A stretch of 64,000 bases of DNA, from assembly GCA_947488325.1 (NCBI GenBank), contig CANKYZ010000007.1:1-64000 (forward strand), written 5' to 3'. The position numbers were made by a program, and so were the translations under genes. Every line of letters starts with the position of its first letter. Within the stretch, counting starts at the first letter, position 1. The notes beneath the pieces are model-generated. The model was not told the origin of the DNA, searched no databases, and saw only the letters and a program-made list of their open reading frames with translations. Below are positions 42,036 through 50,864 of the stretch, piece by piece. The stretch comes from an uncultured Erythrobacter sp. Lineage in GTDB: Bacteria; Pseudomonadota; Alphaproteobacteria; Sphingomonadales; Sphingomonadaceae.

Positions 42036-42993
42036 CTGTCAGTATGAGCGCCGCGCCTACCTCAACACTGGGCTGGATCGCACTCGCGCCGCTTTGGATA
42101 ATGACCACGTCACCCGCCTCAATCTGACGCTGGCAGTCTTTATGATCGCTAGTTTCGTTGTGTTCACGCCGGCTTGGCTGATGGACACTCGGGTGCTCGA
42201 CGGCACGGCTGTCTGGACCAAACCTCAAAAATTCAATGTTTCGCTTGGGCTGCACTTCTTCACCGTCGGCGCTTTGCTGCAATTGGTTCCGAGAGAAGTT
42301 CGCACAGGGCCTTTGCTGCTAATTTTTTCGTATTTGACCGCAATCGGACTGGTATTCGAATATGTCTGGGTCGCAACTCAGGCGGCGCAGGCAAAGCGAT
42401 CACATTTCAATTTCGACAACAGTTTTGAAAGCACAATGTATGCTCTGATGGGACTCGGTGCATTCTTCTTGATGACAATCGCCTTGGCGCTGACCATGCA
42501 GATTTGGCGTAACGGCGGCCGTACCCGCAAAGGATTGTGGCTGGGCGCAATAGTCGATCTAACATTGGCCTTTTTTACAACGCTCTATTTCGGCTTCACC
42601 ATGTCGAGCACAAGCCGTTATGTCGGTGCCCCGCTCAAAGGAGGCGGCGCGACCGTGCCCTTCTTTGACTGGTCCAGAGAATATGGTGATTTGCGCCCGG
42701 CACATTTCGTAAGCCTGCATATGATGCAATCCGTGCCGCTGGCTGGGTGGATTGCAGATCGCTATGATTGGAATACAGTCGCAGTAGTGACCGGCGTAAC
42801 ACTCGCGCAGCTCGGGATCGCGAACGCTCTTCGTTCAAGCTCTGGTGGGTCGACCGTTCTGGCCAATATAGAGGTAAGAAGCTTCATTCACTGCCTTTCG
42901 CGCCCAGTTCATGCCGAGGAATCTTCATCCCCTTGGTCCGGCTGGTCAGGTGGAATTGGCGGCATAGCTCGCAAGCATAGGCACGCAGTTTAA
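42007..42993 (+). CDS. Multi-pass membrane protein of unknown function
   Basis: At least six hydrophobic segments (FMIASFVVFTPAWL, FFTVGALLQLVP, LLLIFSYLTAIGLVFEYVWVA, MYALMGLGAFFLMTIALALTM ...); start codon overlaps the upstream gene. Confidence 0.65.
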   Translation: MSLFQQLQRSCQYERRAYLNTGLDRTRAALDNDHVTRLNLTLAVFMIASFVVFTPAWLMDTRVLDGTAVWTKPQKFNVSLGLHFFTVGALLQLVPREVRTGPLLLIFSYLTAIGLVFEYVWVATQAAQAKRSHFNFDNSFESTMYALMGLGAFFLMTIALALTMQIWRNGGRTRKGLWLGAIVDLTLAFFTTLYFGFTMSSTSRYVGAPLKGGGATVPFFDWSREYGDLRPAHFVSLHMMQSVPLAGWIADRYDWNTVAVVTGVTLAQLGIANALRSSSGGSTVLANIEVRSFIHCLSRPVHAEESSSPWSGWSGGIGGIARKHRHAV

Positions 42994-43078
42994 AAGGCGC
43001 GGATTGCGCCGCAAGCTCAGCCGCTTCGCGGGTCAGATAACGCTTCTTCTTAGAGCAAATGCCGGGCCGGGTTTTCAT
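42884..43078 (-). CDS. Small Cys-motif (zinc-ribbon-like) protein
   Basis: MKTRPGICSKKKRYLTREAAELAAQSAPFKLRAYACELCRQFHLTSRTKGMKIPRHELGAKGSE; C...CxxC..FH pattern; 65 aa. Confidence 0.65.
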   Translation of the reverse strand: MKTRPGICSKKKRYLTREAAELAAQSAPFKLRAYACELCRQFHLTSRTKGMKIPRHELGAKGSE

Positions 43079-43111
43079 AAACCACATGCCCTACATAATT
43101 GACGCGAGCGC

Positions 43112-43648
43112 TTACTTGACCAGTTCGACCTGTTCAAAATCGAGTTCCACCAAGGTCGGGCGACCAAAGATCGAAACGCTGACCTTTACCTTTGCCTTAT
43201 CGAAATCGAGCTCTTCGACCACGCCGTTGAAGCTAGCAAATGGACCGTCGAGGACTTTGACAGAATCACCAATCTCGTATTCGACAGTGATCTGCTGTTT
43301 GGGCGCGGATTTCGCTTCTTCAACACCGCCGAAATAGCGTGCGGCCTCTTTTTCAGAAATTGCCTGCGGTTTATTGTTGTTGCCAAGAAAGCCGGTCACC
43401 TTCGGAGTGTTCTTCACAAGGTGATAGATGTCATCATTCATCCGCAGCTTTGCTAGGACGTAGCCGGGCATAAACTTGCGCTCAACCTGAACTTTTTTGC
43501 CGCGCTTCACTTCGGTGATGGTTTCAGTCGGGACTTCGATTTCCTCGACACCTTCGGTCAGGCCAAGCCGTTCGGCTTCGGTGATGATCGCTTCCTTCAC
43601 CTTGTTTTCAAAGCCGGAGTAAGCGTGAATAATGTACCAGCGAGACAT
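43112..43648 (-). CDS. nusG: Transcription termination/antitermination protein NusG
   Basis: MSRWYIIHAYSGFENKVKEAI; FMPGYVLAKLRMNDDIYHLVKNTPKVTGFLG; GDSVKVLDGPFASFNGVVEELDFDKAKVKVSVSIFGRPTLVELDFEQVE. Confidence 0.98.
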   Translation of the reverse strand: MSRWYIIHAYSGFENKVKEAIITEAERLGLTEGVEEIEVPTETITEVKRGKKVQVERKFMPGYVLAKLRMNDDIYHLVKNTPKVTGFLGNNNKPQAISEKEAARYFGGVEEAKSAPKQQITVEYEIGDSVKVLDGPFASFNGVVEELDFDKAKVKVSVSIFGRPTLVELDFEQVELVK

Positions 43649-43697
43649 GATGTGTCCTTGAATCTATTAAATTTTACACGCGCTTAGCCCGATGGGC

Positions 43698-43907
43698 TCA
43701 AGCTAGCGTAAGAAGGAAATTTACGAGGGCGTTGAAGATGCTGTCGATGCCGAAAAAGAACAACGACAGGATCACCATAAAGATGAATACGAAGATCGCA
43801 GTGCGAATCGTCTCTTCGCGGGTCGGCCAAACGACCTTGCTGGTCTCCGTGCGAACCTGGTTCACAAATTCGGGAACGGATGTCTTGCGTTTTTTCTCTT
43901 CGGCCAT
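43698..43907 (-). CDS. secE: Preprotein translocase subunit SecE
   Basis: PEFVNQVRTETSKVVWPTREETIRTAIFVFIFMVILSLFFFGIDSIF; adjacent to nusG. Confidence 0.96.
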   Translation of the reverse strand: MAEEKKRKTSVPEFVNQVRTETSKVVWPTREETIRTAIFVFIFMVILSLFFFGIDSIFNALVNFLLTLA

Positions 43908-44205
43908 GGAGCCTCTCGCCTTCGCGTATAAACTGTGTTGATCCGGCTTTTAGGTAGGTCTCGTCGCCGTCCGGGACAAGGTCGCGGATGGGCAGAGATT
44001 TTTACCGATGTCAGGAACGATCTCGCTAATATGGCGCACTGGGGCGGAAAGCAAGCAAGAAGAGTGGTGCAGATATACACTGGCGAGTCGGAAACCCCAA
44101 GCACGGGGCTAGTCAATCTTAAAACTGCGCACTAGCGTACCTTCTTAACGAGATGGTCGGGAGGACCGACCAATCTTCAAAAACGCAATAAGGGGATAGC
44201 CACAA

Positions 44206-45744
44206 ATGGCTGCAGCACCAACAGGCGCAGAAGCGTGGATCGCGCCGATTACTAATGTTTCGGACTTTATCTGGGGCGGTACCTGGAATGGGGAAGCACT
44301 TCCCTGGCTTTCCATTGGTGGCCAGCCAATCCCGCCAATGACGCTGATCCTGCTGGGGGTGGGCATGTGGATCATGATCGGCCTACGATTTTACCCAATC
44401 GTCAAACTGGGGAGCGCATTCAAAGGTCTGTTCGTTAGCCGCAAGGGCGAAGGAGCGGGCGAAATATCTCCGTTCGCCGCGCTTTCGACAGCGCTTTCAG
44501 GGCAAGTTGGCACGGGCAATCTCGCCGGTGTGGCAACGGCCATTGCGCTGGGTGGCCCCGGCGCGATCTTCTGGATGTGGATCACCGCACTGATTGGCAT
44601 GGCGCTCGCTTTTGCCGAAGGTTCATTGGCCATCCGCTATCGGGAAAAGACCTCGGACGGAGTCTATCGCGGCGGCCCAATGACCTATATTATGATGGGC
44701 CTGGGCAAGAAATATACTTGGCTTGCGATCTTGTTCTGCTTGGGTACTTTATTTTCTGCCTTGGTTACCGGCAACTCAATCCAAGCCAATGCCGTGGCTG
44801 ACGGCTTGAACGAATTGTTCGGCATCGAGGAATGGCTCGGCGGGTTGATCGTGGCGTTGCTAGTATTCGTCGTGATAATCGGCGGCATCAAATCAATCGG
44901 CGGCGTGGCGGAGAGGATTATACCGTTCATGGCCGGTGCCTACATCATTATGGCGATCATCGCATTGATCCTGAATTTCAGCGATCTGCCCGCGACATTC
45001 GGACTGATCTTCAATGGAGCATTCAATACGCAGGCCGCTACTGGCGGATTCTTGGGTGCAGCGATCATGCTGGCCATTCGCGCGGGTGTGGCACGTGGGC
45101 TGTTCTCTAACGAAGCAGGCCAGGGTTCGACCCCTATGGCACACGCCGTGGCCCAGACGAATGATCCAGAACAGCAAGGGCGCATGGCGATGCTCGGCAC
45201 GTTCATCGATACGATTGTGATCTGTACGATGACTGCGTTGGTCATGCTTACCGTCAAAGGCGATTTTACCGCGGGCGGAGAGGCCGTGGCGCATGCGTGG
45301 AATTCCGATCTGCAAGGCTTCGCAATGACCAGTGGCGCCTTTGCTGCAGCCTTCCCGTTCGAAATTTTCAGCATTCCCCTAGGCACGCTGATAGCTTCGA
45401 TTGCACTTATTTTATTCGTTTTCACCACACTGCTAACGTGGAGTTATTATGGTGAGCGTGCGATCACTTTCATCTATGATCGGACCCCTGGCTCGACTCG
45501 CCGTGGCGAGAAGGTGCTTCACATGACCTGGCGTGTGCTGTGGTGCGTTGTGATCTACCTCGGCTCTACGCTTGATCTAACGCTTGTCTGGCGACTTGGC
45601 GATATTTCCAATGCCGCTATGGCGCTGCCAAACTTGTTGGCGCTGGCGCTGTTGTCGGGTGTCGTGTTTAAACTTGCGAGAGGCAACAAAAAGGCCGGCG
45701 ACGATTTCCACGCGGACACGCCGGAAGAGCCAGAAGAATACTAA
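44206..45744 (+). CDS. Alanine/glycine:cation symporter (AGCS) family protein
   Basis: ALSTALSGQVGTGNLAGVATAIALGGPGAIFWMWITALIGMALAFAEG; GLFSNEAGQGSTPMAHA. Confidence 0.95.
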   Translation: MAAAPTGAEAWIAPITNVSDFIWGGTWNGEALPWLSIGGQPIPPMTLILLGVGMWIMIGLRFYPIVKLGSAFKGLFVSRKGEGAGEISPFAALSTALSGQVGTGNLAGVATAIALGGPGAIFWMWITALIGMALAFAEGSLAIRYREKTSDGVYRGGPMTYIMMGLGKKYTWLAILFCLGTLFSALVTGNSIQANAVADGLNELFGIEEWLGGLIVALLVFVVIIGGIKSIGGVAERIIPFMAGAYIIMAIIALILNFSDLPATFGLIFNGAFNTQAATGGFLGAAIMLAIRAGVARGLFSNEAGQGSTPMAHAVAQTNDPEQQGRMAMLGTFIDTIVICTMTALVMLTVKGDFTAGGEAVAHAWNSDLQGFAMTSGAFAAAFPFEIFSIPLGTLIASIALILFVFTTLLTWSYYGERAITFIYDRTPGSTRRGEKVLHMTWRVLWCVVIYLGSTLDLTLVWRLGDISNAAMALPNLLALALLSGVVFKLARGNKKAGDDFHADTPEEPEEY

Positions 45745-45755
45745 GAATGCTGTGT

Positions 45756-45779
45756 GGGCGCCTTGTAAAAGAGGCGCCC
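45756..45779 (+). terminator. Hairpin downstream of AGCS symporter, possible terminator
   Basis: GGGCGCC-N10-GGCGCCC 12 nt after the stop; no clear T tract. Confidence 0.4.
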
Positions 45780-45886
45780 CGCACACCAAACTAATACAAT
45801 CCGAAGCAACTCTGACAGATCGTCTATAAAGGCGTGTGCCAAGGCAATGCTATTGGGTGTTTAGGAGAAGAGAGCAGTGTTTGGCG

Positions 45887-45962
45887 TGGCAGGGGCACAG
45901 AGACTCGAACTCTGGACCTTCGGTTTTGGAGACCGACGCTCTACCAACTGAGCTACGCCCCT
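45887..45962 (-). tRNA. tRNA-Trp (anticodon CCA), 3'-CCA encoded
   Basis: Minus strand AGGGGCGTAGCTCAGTTGGTAGAGCGTCGGTCTCCAAAACCGAAGGTCCAGAGTTCGAGTCTCTGTGCCCCTGCCA folds as a cloverleaf; loop CTCCAAA. Confidence 0.97.
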
Positions 45963-46074
45963 CCACGAGCCGCGCGCTCTATCCGAGCTCGCAGCGATAG
46001 GCAACCGGTCATTGCCACCACTTGTCGTATCCTAACTAGCGCAGCACGTTCACGGTGATAGAACCACCACCATC

Positions 46075-46794
46075 ATGCATTCGCCGCTGCGCACCCCGAT
46101 CCCGGTTGATACCTTGCTTCTCGCCTATCGCAGCGGGATTTTTCCCATGGCGGATAACCGCGAGGACCAAGAGATTTTCTGGGTCGAGCCGCGCGACCGC
46201 GCGATAATTCCGCTTGATGGGCTTCGGATGTCGAGATCTTTGCGCAAGGTGCTTCGCGCGGAGCGCTTCAAAATTACAATCAACCGCGTATTTGAAGACG
46301 TTGTTCGCGCCTGCGCAGCGCCGCGACCGGGTCACCCTGAAAGCTGGATCAGCGAGAGAATCGTGTCGAGCTATGTCGGATTGCACCATGCTGGCCATGC
46401 GCATTCGGTTGAATGCTGGGAGGAGGCAGACGGAAAAGAACGGCTCATTGGTGGGCTCTATGGCGTTTCGTTCGACCAAGTGTTTTGCGGAGAAAGCATG
46501 TTCAGCCATACCGATAATGCCAGTAAGGTTGCCTTGTGCTGGCTGGTCGCATTGCTGCGAAAGGCAGGCTTTAAAGTGCTCGATTGCCAGTTCATGACCG
46601 ATCACCTTGCGTCAATGGGCGCTATTGAAATGCCGCAAAGTGAATATCTGAAACTGGTCGAAACGGCGCAGGGTCGATCAGAATTAACCCTTGAATGTGC
46701 TTGTGAAAAACTGACCAATCCTGAGTTTCACTCGCTGCTCCCTCATTCGTCTCCGGGAAAACTCATCGCGCAGTCTTTAACCCAGACATCATAG
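46075..46794 (+). CDS. aat: Leucyl/phenylalanyl-tRNA--protein transferase
   Basis: LLLAYRSGIFPMADNREDQEIFWVEPRDRAIIPLDGLRMSRSLRKVL; GGLYGVSFDQVFCGESMFSHTDNASKVALCWLV; DCQFMTDHLASMGAIEMP. Confidence 0.97.
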   Translation: MHSPLRTPIPVDTLLLAYRSGIFPMADNREDQEIFWVEPRDRAIIPLDGLRMSRSLRKVLRAERFKITINRVFEDVVRACAAPRPGHPESWISERIVSSYVGLHHAGHAHSVECWEEADGKERLIGGLYGVSFDQVFCGESMFSHTDNASKVALCWLVALLRKAGFKVLDCQFMTDHLASMGAIEMPQSEYLKLVETAQGRSELTLECACEKLTNPEFHSLLPHSSPGKLIAQSLTQTS

Positions 46795-47243
46795 ATGGGA
46801 TGCTCGACCACATTGAGGCTGGGGTTTTCTTTGAACAACCAACCAGAGAATATGCGAGCATGCTCGCTGCCTCCGCGTTCCAACACATCGACCTGCACGA
46901 AAGCGCCAGTTTCCTGCGGAAATTCATACGGCGCTGTGCGCTCACAAGCGGCTAAACGCAAGATGACAGGGCCTTCTTCAATTGTCTCGCCGGGGCGCAT
47001 CTCAAAATCTTGACTCACATTGTTGCGTTTGTTGAGCAGGCCAATCGTCGCTACTCGCTCCGCCATCGGAGTGGCATCGCCGATTTCCACGGGAGTCACC
47101 TCGGGCACCGCGATGGGCTCGGCAGCTTCGTCCAAAGAAATCACAGTTTCGGCACCGGAATCAGACCCAGTTCCAACTTCGCTGCACCCAGCAATCGCCA
47201 AAGCGGACATTACCGCGAGAAAAGCGAAAGAGGTGCGCATCAA
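46743..47243 (-). CDS. DUF2155-domain lipoprotein-like protein
   Basis: LAIAGCSE lipobox-like; RVATIGLLNKRNNVSQDFEMRPGETIEEGPVILRLAACERTAPYEFPQETGAFVQVDV...FSGWLFKENPSLNVVEHPIYDVWVKDC. Confidence 0.88.
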   Translation of the reverse strand: MMRTSFAFLAVMSALAIAGCSEVGTGSDSGAETVISLDEAAEPIAVPEVTPVEIGDATPMAERVATIGLLNKRNNVSQDFEMRPGETIEEGPVILRLAACERTAPYEFPQETGAFVQVDVLERGGSEHARIFSGWLFKENPSLNVVEHPIYDVWVKDCAMSFPGDE

Positions 47244-47252
47244 GTCCAGCGT

Positions 47253-47693
47253 TCAACCCCTAGGGCTGGCCTCAGGATTCCACGCTTCGTAGTCACCATC
47301 GGCCGCCGCGCGTTTTCCGCCACGCTCTAAGGCGCCTTGCGGGCGGTAAGCCTCCATCGTGCCAGTGGCATTTGGCGTGTAATCAGCCTCCCAAATCTTA
47401 GCCGGGGGCAAATGGCTTTCTGGAATATCGTCATAAGAGCCGTGCAACCAGCCGTGCCATTCGCTGGGCACTCGGCTCGCGTCGTTTTGACCTTCATAAA
47501 TTACCCAGCGACGGTCGCGCTGCGTGTAGGAGCCGTTCGGCTTAGCATTGCCCTTGGCTTTCGCCTTTTGACGGTAATACTTGTTGCCCTGCACATCAGT
47601 GCCGACATGTTCGCTGCCTAAGCGCGTGGCCCACCAATGCGTGCCGATGGTTGCACCATCCCACCATGTGAAGATCTTACCGAGAAGTCCCAT
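47253..47693 (-). CDS. NADH:ubiquinone oxidoreductase NDUFA12-family accessory subunit
   Basis: IFTWWDGATIGTHWWATRLGSEHVGTDVQGNKYYRQK...RRWVIYEGQNDASRVPSEWHGWLHGSYDD. Confidence 0.93.
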   Translation of the reverse strand: MGLLGKIFTWWDGATIGTHWWATRLGSEHVGTDVQGNKYYRQKAKAKGNAKPNGSYTQRDRRWVIYEGQNDASRVPSEWHGWLHGSYDDIPESHLPPAKIWEADYTPNATGTMEAYRPQGALERGGKRAAADGDYEAWNPEASPRG

Positions 47694-47738
47694 GGATGTG
47701 CCGTTAGCTTAATTGGCGGGGCACGCCAATATGGAACA

Positions 47739-48251
47739 TCACTCTGGAAGCTGGAATTCCACCATATCACCCGCAGCAATACCCAATTCTTCCGACAGTC
47801 CGCCGCGAATCTCAAATACAGCTAGCGCCGGTCCGTCAGAAGACACGCTTTCAATCACATAAGGAACGCCCGCCTCGATATTGGTGATGCGGCTATCTGG
47901 GCCGATGAAGATGATGTCGAGTGGGAGCGGCGTGTTCTTCATCCAGAAACTGCGCACTTGCGGAGTGTAGGAGGGGAACAGCATCCCTTCACTATCGCCC
48001 ATTTCTGTGCGGAACATCATGCCGCGCGCTTGCGCTTCTGTAGTGTCGGCAAGCTCCGTCACAAAAGAATGCCTATTCGCTCCGCTGACGATAGTCACGT
48101 CAATCAGAGTCAGGCCCGAATCCGGATCAACATTCGCGTTTTCAGCAGCGCTAGGCGCTGGTGCGGTTGTTGGGGGAGCATCCTGCGCAGCTCCGACTGG
48201 AGAACAAGCGGCCAGCGCCGAACCAGCAATAATCGCGCATATTCTTACCAT
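47739..48251 (-). CDS. DUF192-family protein
   Basis: FVTELADTTEAQARGMMFRTEMGDSEGMLFPSYTPQVRSFWMKNTPLPLDIIFIGPDSRITNIEAGVPY. Confidence 0.93.
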   Translation of the reverse strand: MVRICAIIAGSALAACSPVGAAQDAPPTTAPAPSAAENANVDPDSGLTLIDVTIVSGANRHSFVTELADTTEAQARGMMFRTEMGDSEGMLFPSYTPQVRSFWMKNTPLPLDIIFIGPDSRITNIEAGVPYVIESVSSDGPALAVFEIRGGLSEELGIAAGDMVEFQLPE

Positions 48252-48919
48252 AATCCGCCCTCCTCGCGGGTTTCATCTTCTTCCGCTTCGGCTAGCCACT
48301 CATCTACTTCGGCAATTGCGACCGCAGCAATGATGAACCGTATATGGTTATACTGGTGCCCTGCTCGCAGCATGGCGGCAACCTGTTTTTCATGCTGTTT
48401 ACGCCGTTCGAGTGAATCCCCATTTTCATTCTCAGCCTCAATGTCCTGTTCTTCATGCCACCCGAACGGGCCAAAGCGTCGTTTTTTCGCCAGTAAGATT
48501 GCCGCTCGCCGCCCCTCGACTTCGCTGGGGGCATTTTCTTCGCGCACATTCTCTTCGACGCCCGCAGCCCACAAAGCTTGCTCCACTCGCCTTGCGCCAT
48601 AACCACGTGCAGTCAGATCGCGACTGCGCGACCGAGCATAGGCCTCGTCATTAACATAGCCGAGCTCGATCATTTGCGTGACGAGCCCGGTGACATCCAA
48701 TTCGAGCACCCGGCCATCTTCATTTTCGGCGACGCCGCGTTCGCGGAGCTTGCGGACAAGATATCCCTCAAGCTTGGCACCAGTCGTGGCAAAACGAGCA
48801 GCGTAGGAAAGCGCCAAATCACGCAAGCTTGTTGCATCAAGCGGGCGAGACTTTTTGGGCCTACGCGCCCTGTCCCTACTGTCCTTAAGGCCCTTCATCC
48901 GTGATTCATCGCCGGACAT
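48245..48919 (-). CDS. recX: RecX-family regulatory protein
   Basis: RDLALSYAARFATTGAKLEGYLVRKLRERG...QMIELGYVNDEAYARSRSRDLTARGYGARRVEQALWAAGV; start at 48919 more plausible than 49003. Confidence 0.8.
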   Translation of the reverse strand: MSGDESRMKGLKDSRDRARRPKKSRPLDATSLRDLALSYAARFATTGAKLEGYLVRKLRERGVAENEDGRVLELDVTGLVTQMIELGYVNDEAYARSRSRDLTARGYGARRVEQALWAAGVEENVREENAPSEVEGRRAAILLAKKRRFGPFGWHEEQDIEAENENGDSLERRKQHEKQVAAMLRAGHQYNHIRFIIAAVAIAEVDEWLAEAEEDETREEGGLW

Positions 48920-49022
48920 TAGTCCGCCGATTTCGCATTTGGCGATGAGGTTTTGCTTTCCCGTGAGACCATTTCGCCTTATTCGTGCCACAGTCCTTAT
49001 CAAATGGGAAAAGTTGGACGAT

Positions 49023-49043
49023 CACAGATGCGCCGCATCTGTG
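49023..49043. promoter_or_regulatory. Perfect palindrome in recX/FAAL divergent region
   Basis: CACAGATGCG-C-CGCATCTGTG, 10-bp arms with 1-nt spacer. Confidence 0.5.
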
Positions 49044-49104
49044 GATGTGGGGACATTATAGAGCGCGCAAGCGCGCGCCGCAAATTACGGGTATCGCTGA
49101 TAAA

Positions 49105-50838
49105 ATGACCGACGCCGCATTAACGCCGACGCCGAATGACTGCGAACTACCGCGGATCCGCGCCCAGTTCGCAACCTTTAACGATGCGATTGATTATGCC
49201 GCTCGCAGCAAGAAAGGTCTGAACTTTCATGATATGCGGGGACAACTCGAAAGAGTGTACCCTTATTCTGAAATGCGCGATGACGCTATTGAGATGGCGT
49301 ACCGCCTGATCGCAGCCGGGATTAAGCCTAAAGATCGCGTCGCGCTTATTGCAGAAACAGGACCAGACTTCGCTGCGTTGTTCTGCGCTTGTGTATATGC
49401 CGGTGCATGGCCGGTGCCACTGCCGCTGCCAACGACATTTGGCGGCAAAGACAGCTATATCGATCAGCTCGCCGTGCAATTGCAAAGCTCTGATCCTGCG
49501 ATTCTGATTTACCCAGAAGAAATTGGCGGCATGGCCAGTGCTGCTGGTGAGAAACAGGGATGTAGAAGCGAAAGTTGGCAAGATTTTGCCAAACGCCCAA
49601 CCCCGGCGGTTAATCTGCCCAAAGCCTCTCCCGATGATATTTGCTATTTGCAATATTCATCTGGTTCAACGCGTTTCCCAACCGGGGTCGCGGTTACGCA
49701 TGAAGCGCTGTTGCACAATTTATATGGCCATGCGGTATCTATGAATTTGGGAGAGGATGACCGCTGCGTTAGCTGGCTTCCATTGTATCACGATATGGGT
49801 CTGGTCGGCTGCTTCCTCTCGCTGATCGCAAACCAATTTTCAGTAGATTACCTAAAACCCGATGCTTTTGCGCGCAGACCGCTCGCATGGCTTGATATGA
49901 TCAGCCGCAATCCGGGCAACACGGTCTCTTACTCACCAACCTTCGGTTACGACATTTGCGCGCGTCGCATTTCCAGCCAAAGCCAGGTCGCTGAGAGATT
50001 TGATCTTTCGCGCTGGCGTCTTGCGGGCAATGGCGCGGATATGATCCGTCCTGATGTGATGCAAAATTTCGTCAACGCCTTTAGCGAAGCTGGATTTTCG
50101 GCCGACGCATTTTCTCCTTCATACGGGCTTGCCGAAGCAGTCCTCGCAGTGACCGTCATGCCGCCGGGCGAAGGCATCCGGGTTGAATTGGTTGAAGAAG
50201 AGCGTCTGTCAGGCACACCGCGCGATATTACGCGCCCAGCCCGATACCGCGCCATCGTGAACTGCGGAAAGCCGCTTCCCGATATGGAAGTTGTAATTTC
50301 TGGCGAAGACGGACATCCACGTGGCGATCACCAAATCGGTAAAGTCTGGTGCCGTGGGCCAAGTGTCATGCATTCCTATTTCCGCGATCCGGAAGCGACA
50401 TCTGACTGCCTGATCGATGGTTGGCTTGATACGGGAGACATGGGCTATCTCGCCGATGGCTATCTATTCATCGTTGGTCGCGCCAAAGACATGATCATAA
50501 TCAATGGTAAGAACCACTGGCCGCAAGATATTGAGTGGGCGGTGGAGCAGCTGCCAGGATTTAACCACGGCGATATCGCAGCCTTTGCTGTCGAGACCGA
50601 AGGCGGCGAAGAAACACCAGCCGTCTTGGTCCATTGCCGCGTCGCGGACCCTGTTGAACGGGTGAAGCTACGCGAACAAATCTCTGACAAAGTGCGCTCA
50701 GTTACTGGTATGAGCTGTGTGGTCGAACTTGTACCCCCACGCACATTACCGCGCACCAGCTCAGGCAAATTAAGCCGTGCCAAGGCGAAGAAATTGTATC
50801 TTTCGGGTGAGATCATACCGCTTGAAATCGCGGCATAG
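49105..50838 (+). CDS. Fatty acyl-AMP ligase/AMP-binding enzyme
   Basis: ICYLQYSSGSTRFPTGVAVTHEALLHNL; SWLPLYHDMGLVGCFLS; FSPSYGLAEAVLAVTV; WLDTGDMGYLADGYLFIVGRAKDMIIINGKNHWPQDIEWAVEQ. Confidence 0.93.
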   Translation: MTDAALTPTPNDCELPRIRAQFATFNDAIDYAARSKKGLNFHDMRGQLERVYPYSEMRDDAIEMAYRLIAAGIKPKDRVALIAETGPDFAALFCACVYAGAWPVPLPLPTTFGGKDSYIDQLAVQLQSSDPAILIYPEEIGGMASAAGEKQGCRSESWQDFAKRPTPAVNLPKASPDDICYLQYSSGSTRFPTGVAVTHEALLHNLYGHAVSMNLGEDDRCVSWLPLYHDMGLVGCFLSLIANQFSVDYLKPDAFARRPLAWLDMISRNPGNTVSYSPTFGYDICARRISSQSQVAERFDLSRWRLAGNGADMIRPDVMQNFVNAFSEAGFSADAFSPSYGLAEAVLAVTVMPPGEGIRVELVEEERLSGTPRDITRPARYRAIVNCGKPLPDMEVVISGEDGHPRGDHQIGKVWCRGPSVMHSYFRDPEATSDCLIDGWLDTGDMGYLADGYLFIVGRAKDMIIINGKNHWPQDIEWAVEQLPGFNHGDIAAFAVETEGGEETPAVLVHCRVADPVERVKLREQISDKVRSVTGMSCVVELVPPRTLPRTSSGKLSRAKAKKLYLSGEIIPLEIAA

Positions 50839-50864
50839 GCCCCGGTCTTACTTCCGAAAGAAAC

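Noticed and set aside
44000-44205. Possible riboswitch upstream of the AGCS symporter
   Set aside because: A small hairpin (GGTCGG-GAGGA... pairing with CCGACC near 44155-44171) exists, but no glycine-riboswitch consensus was recognisable.
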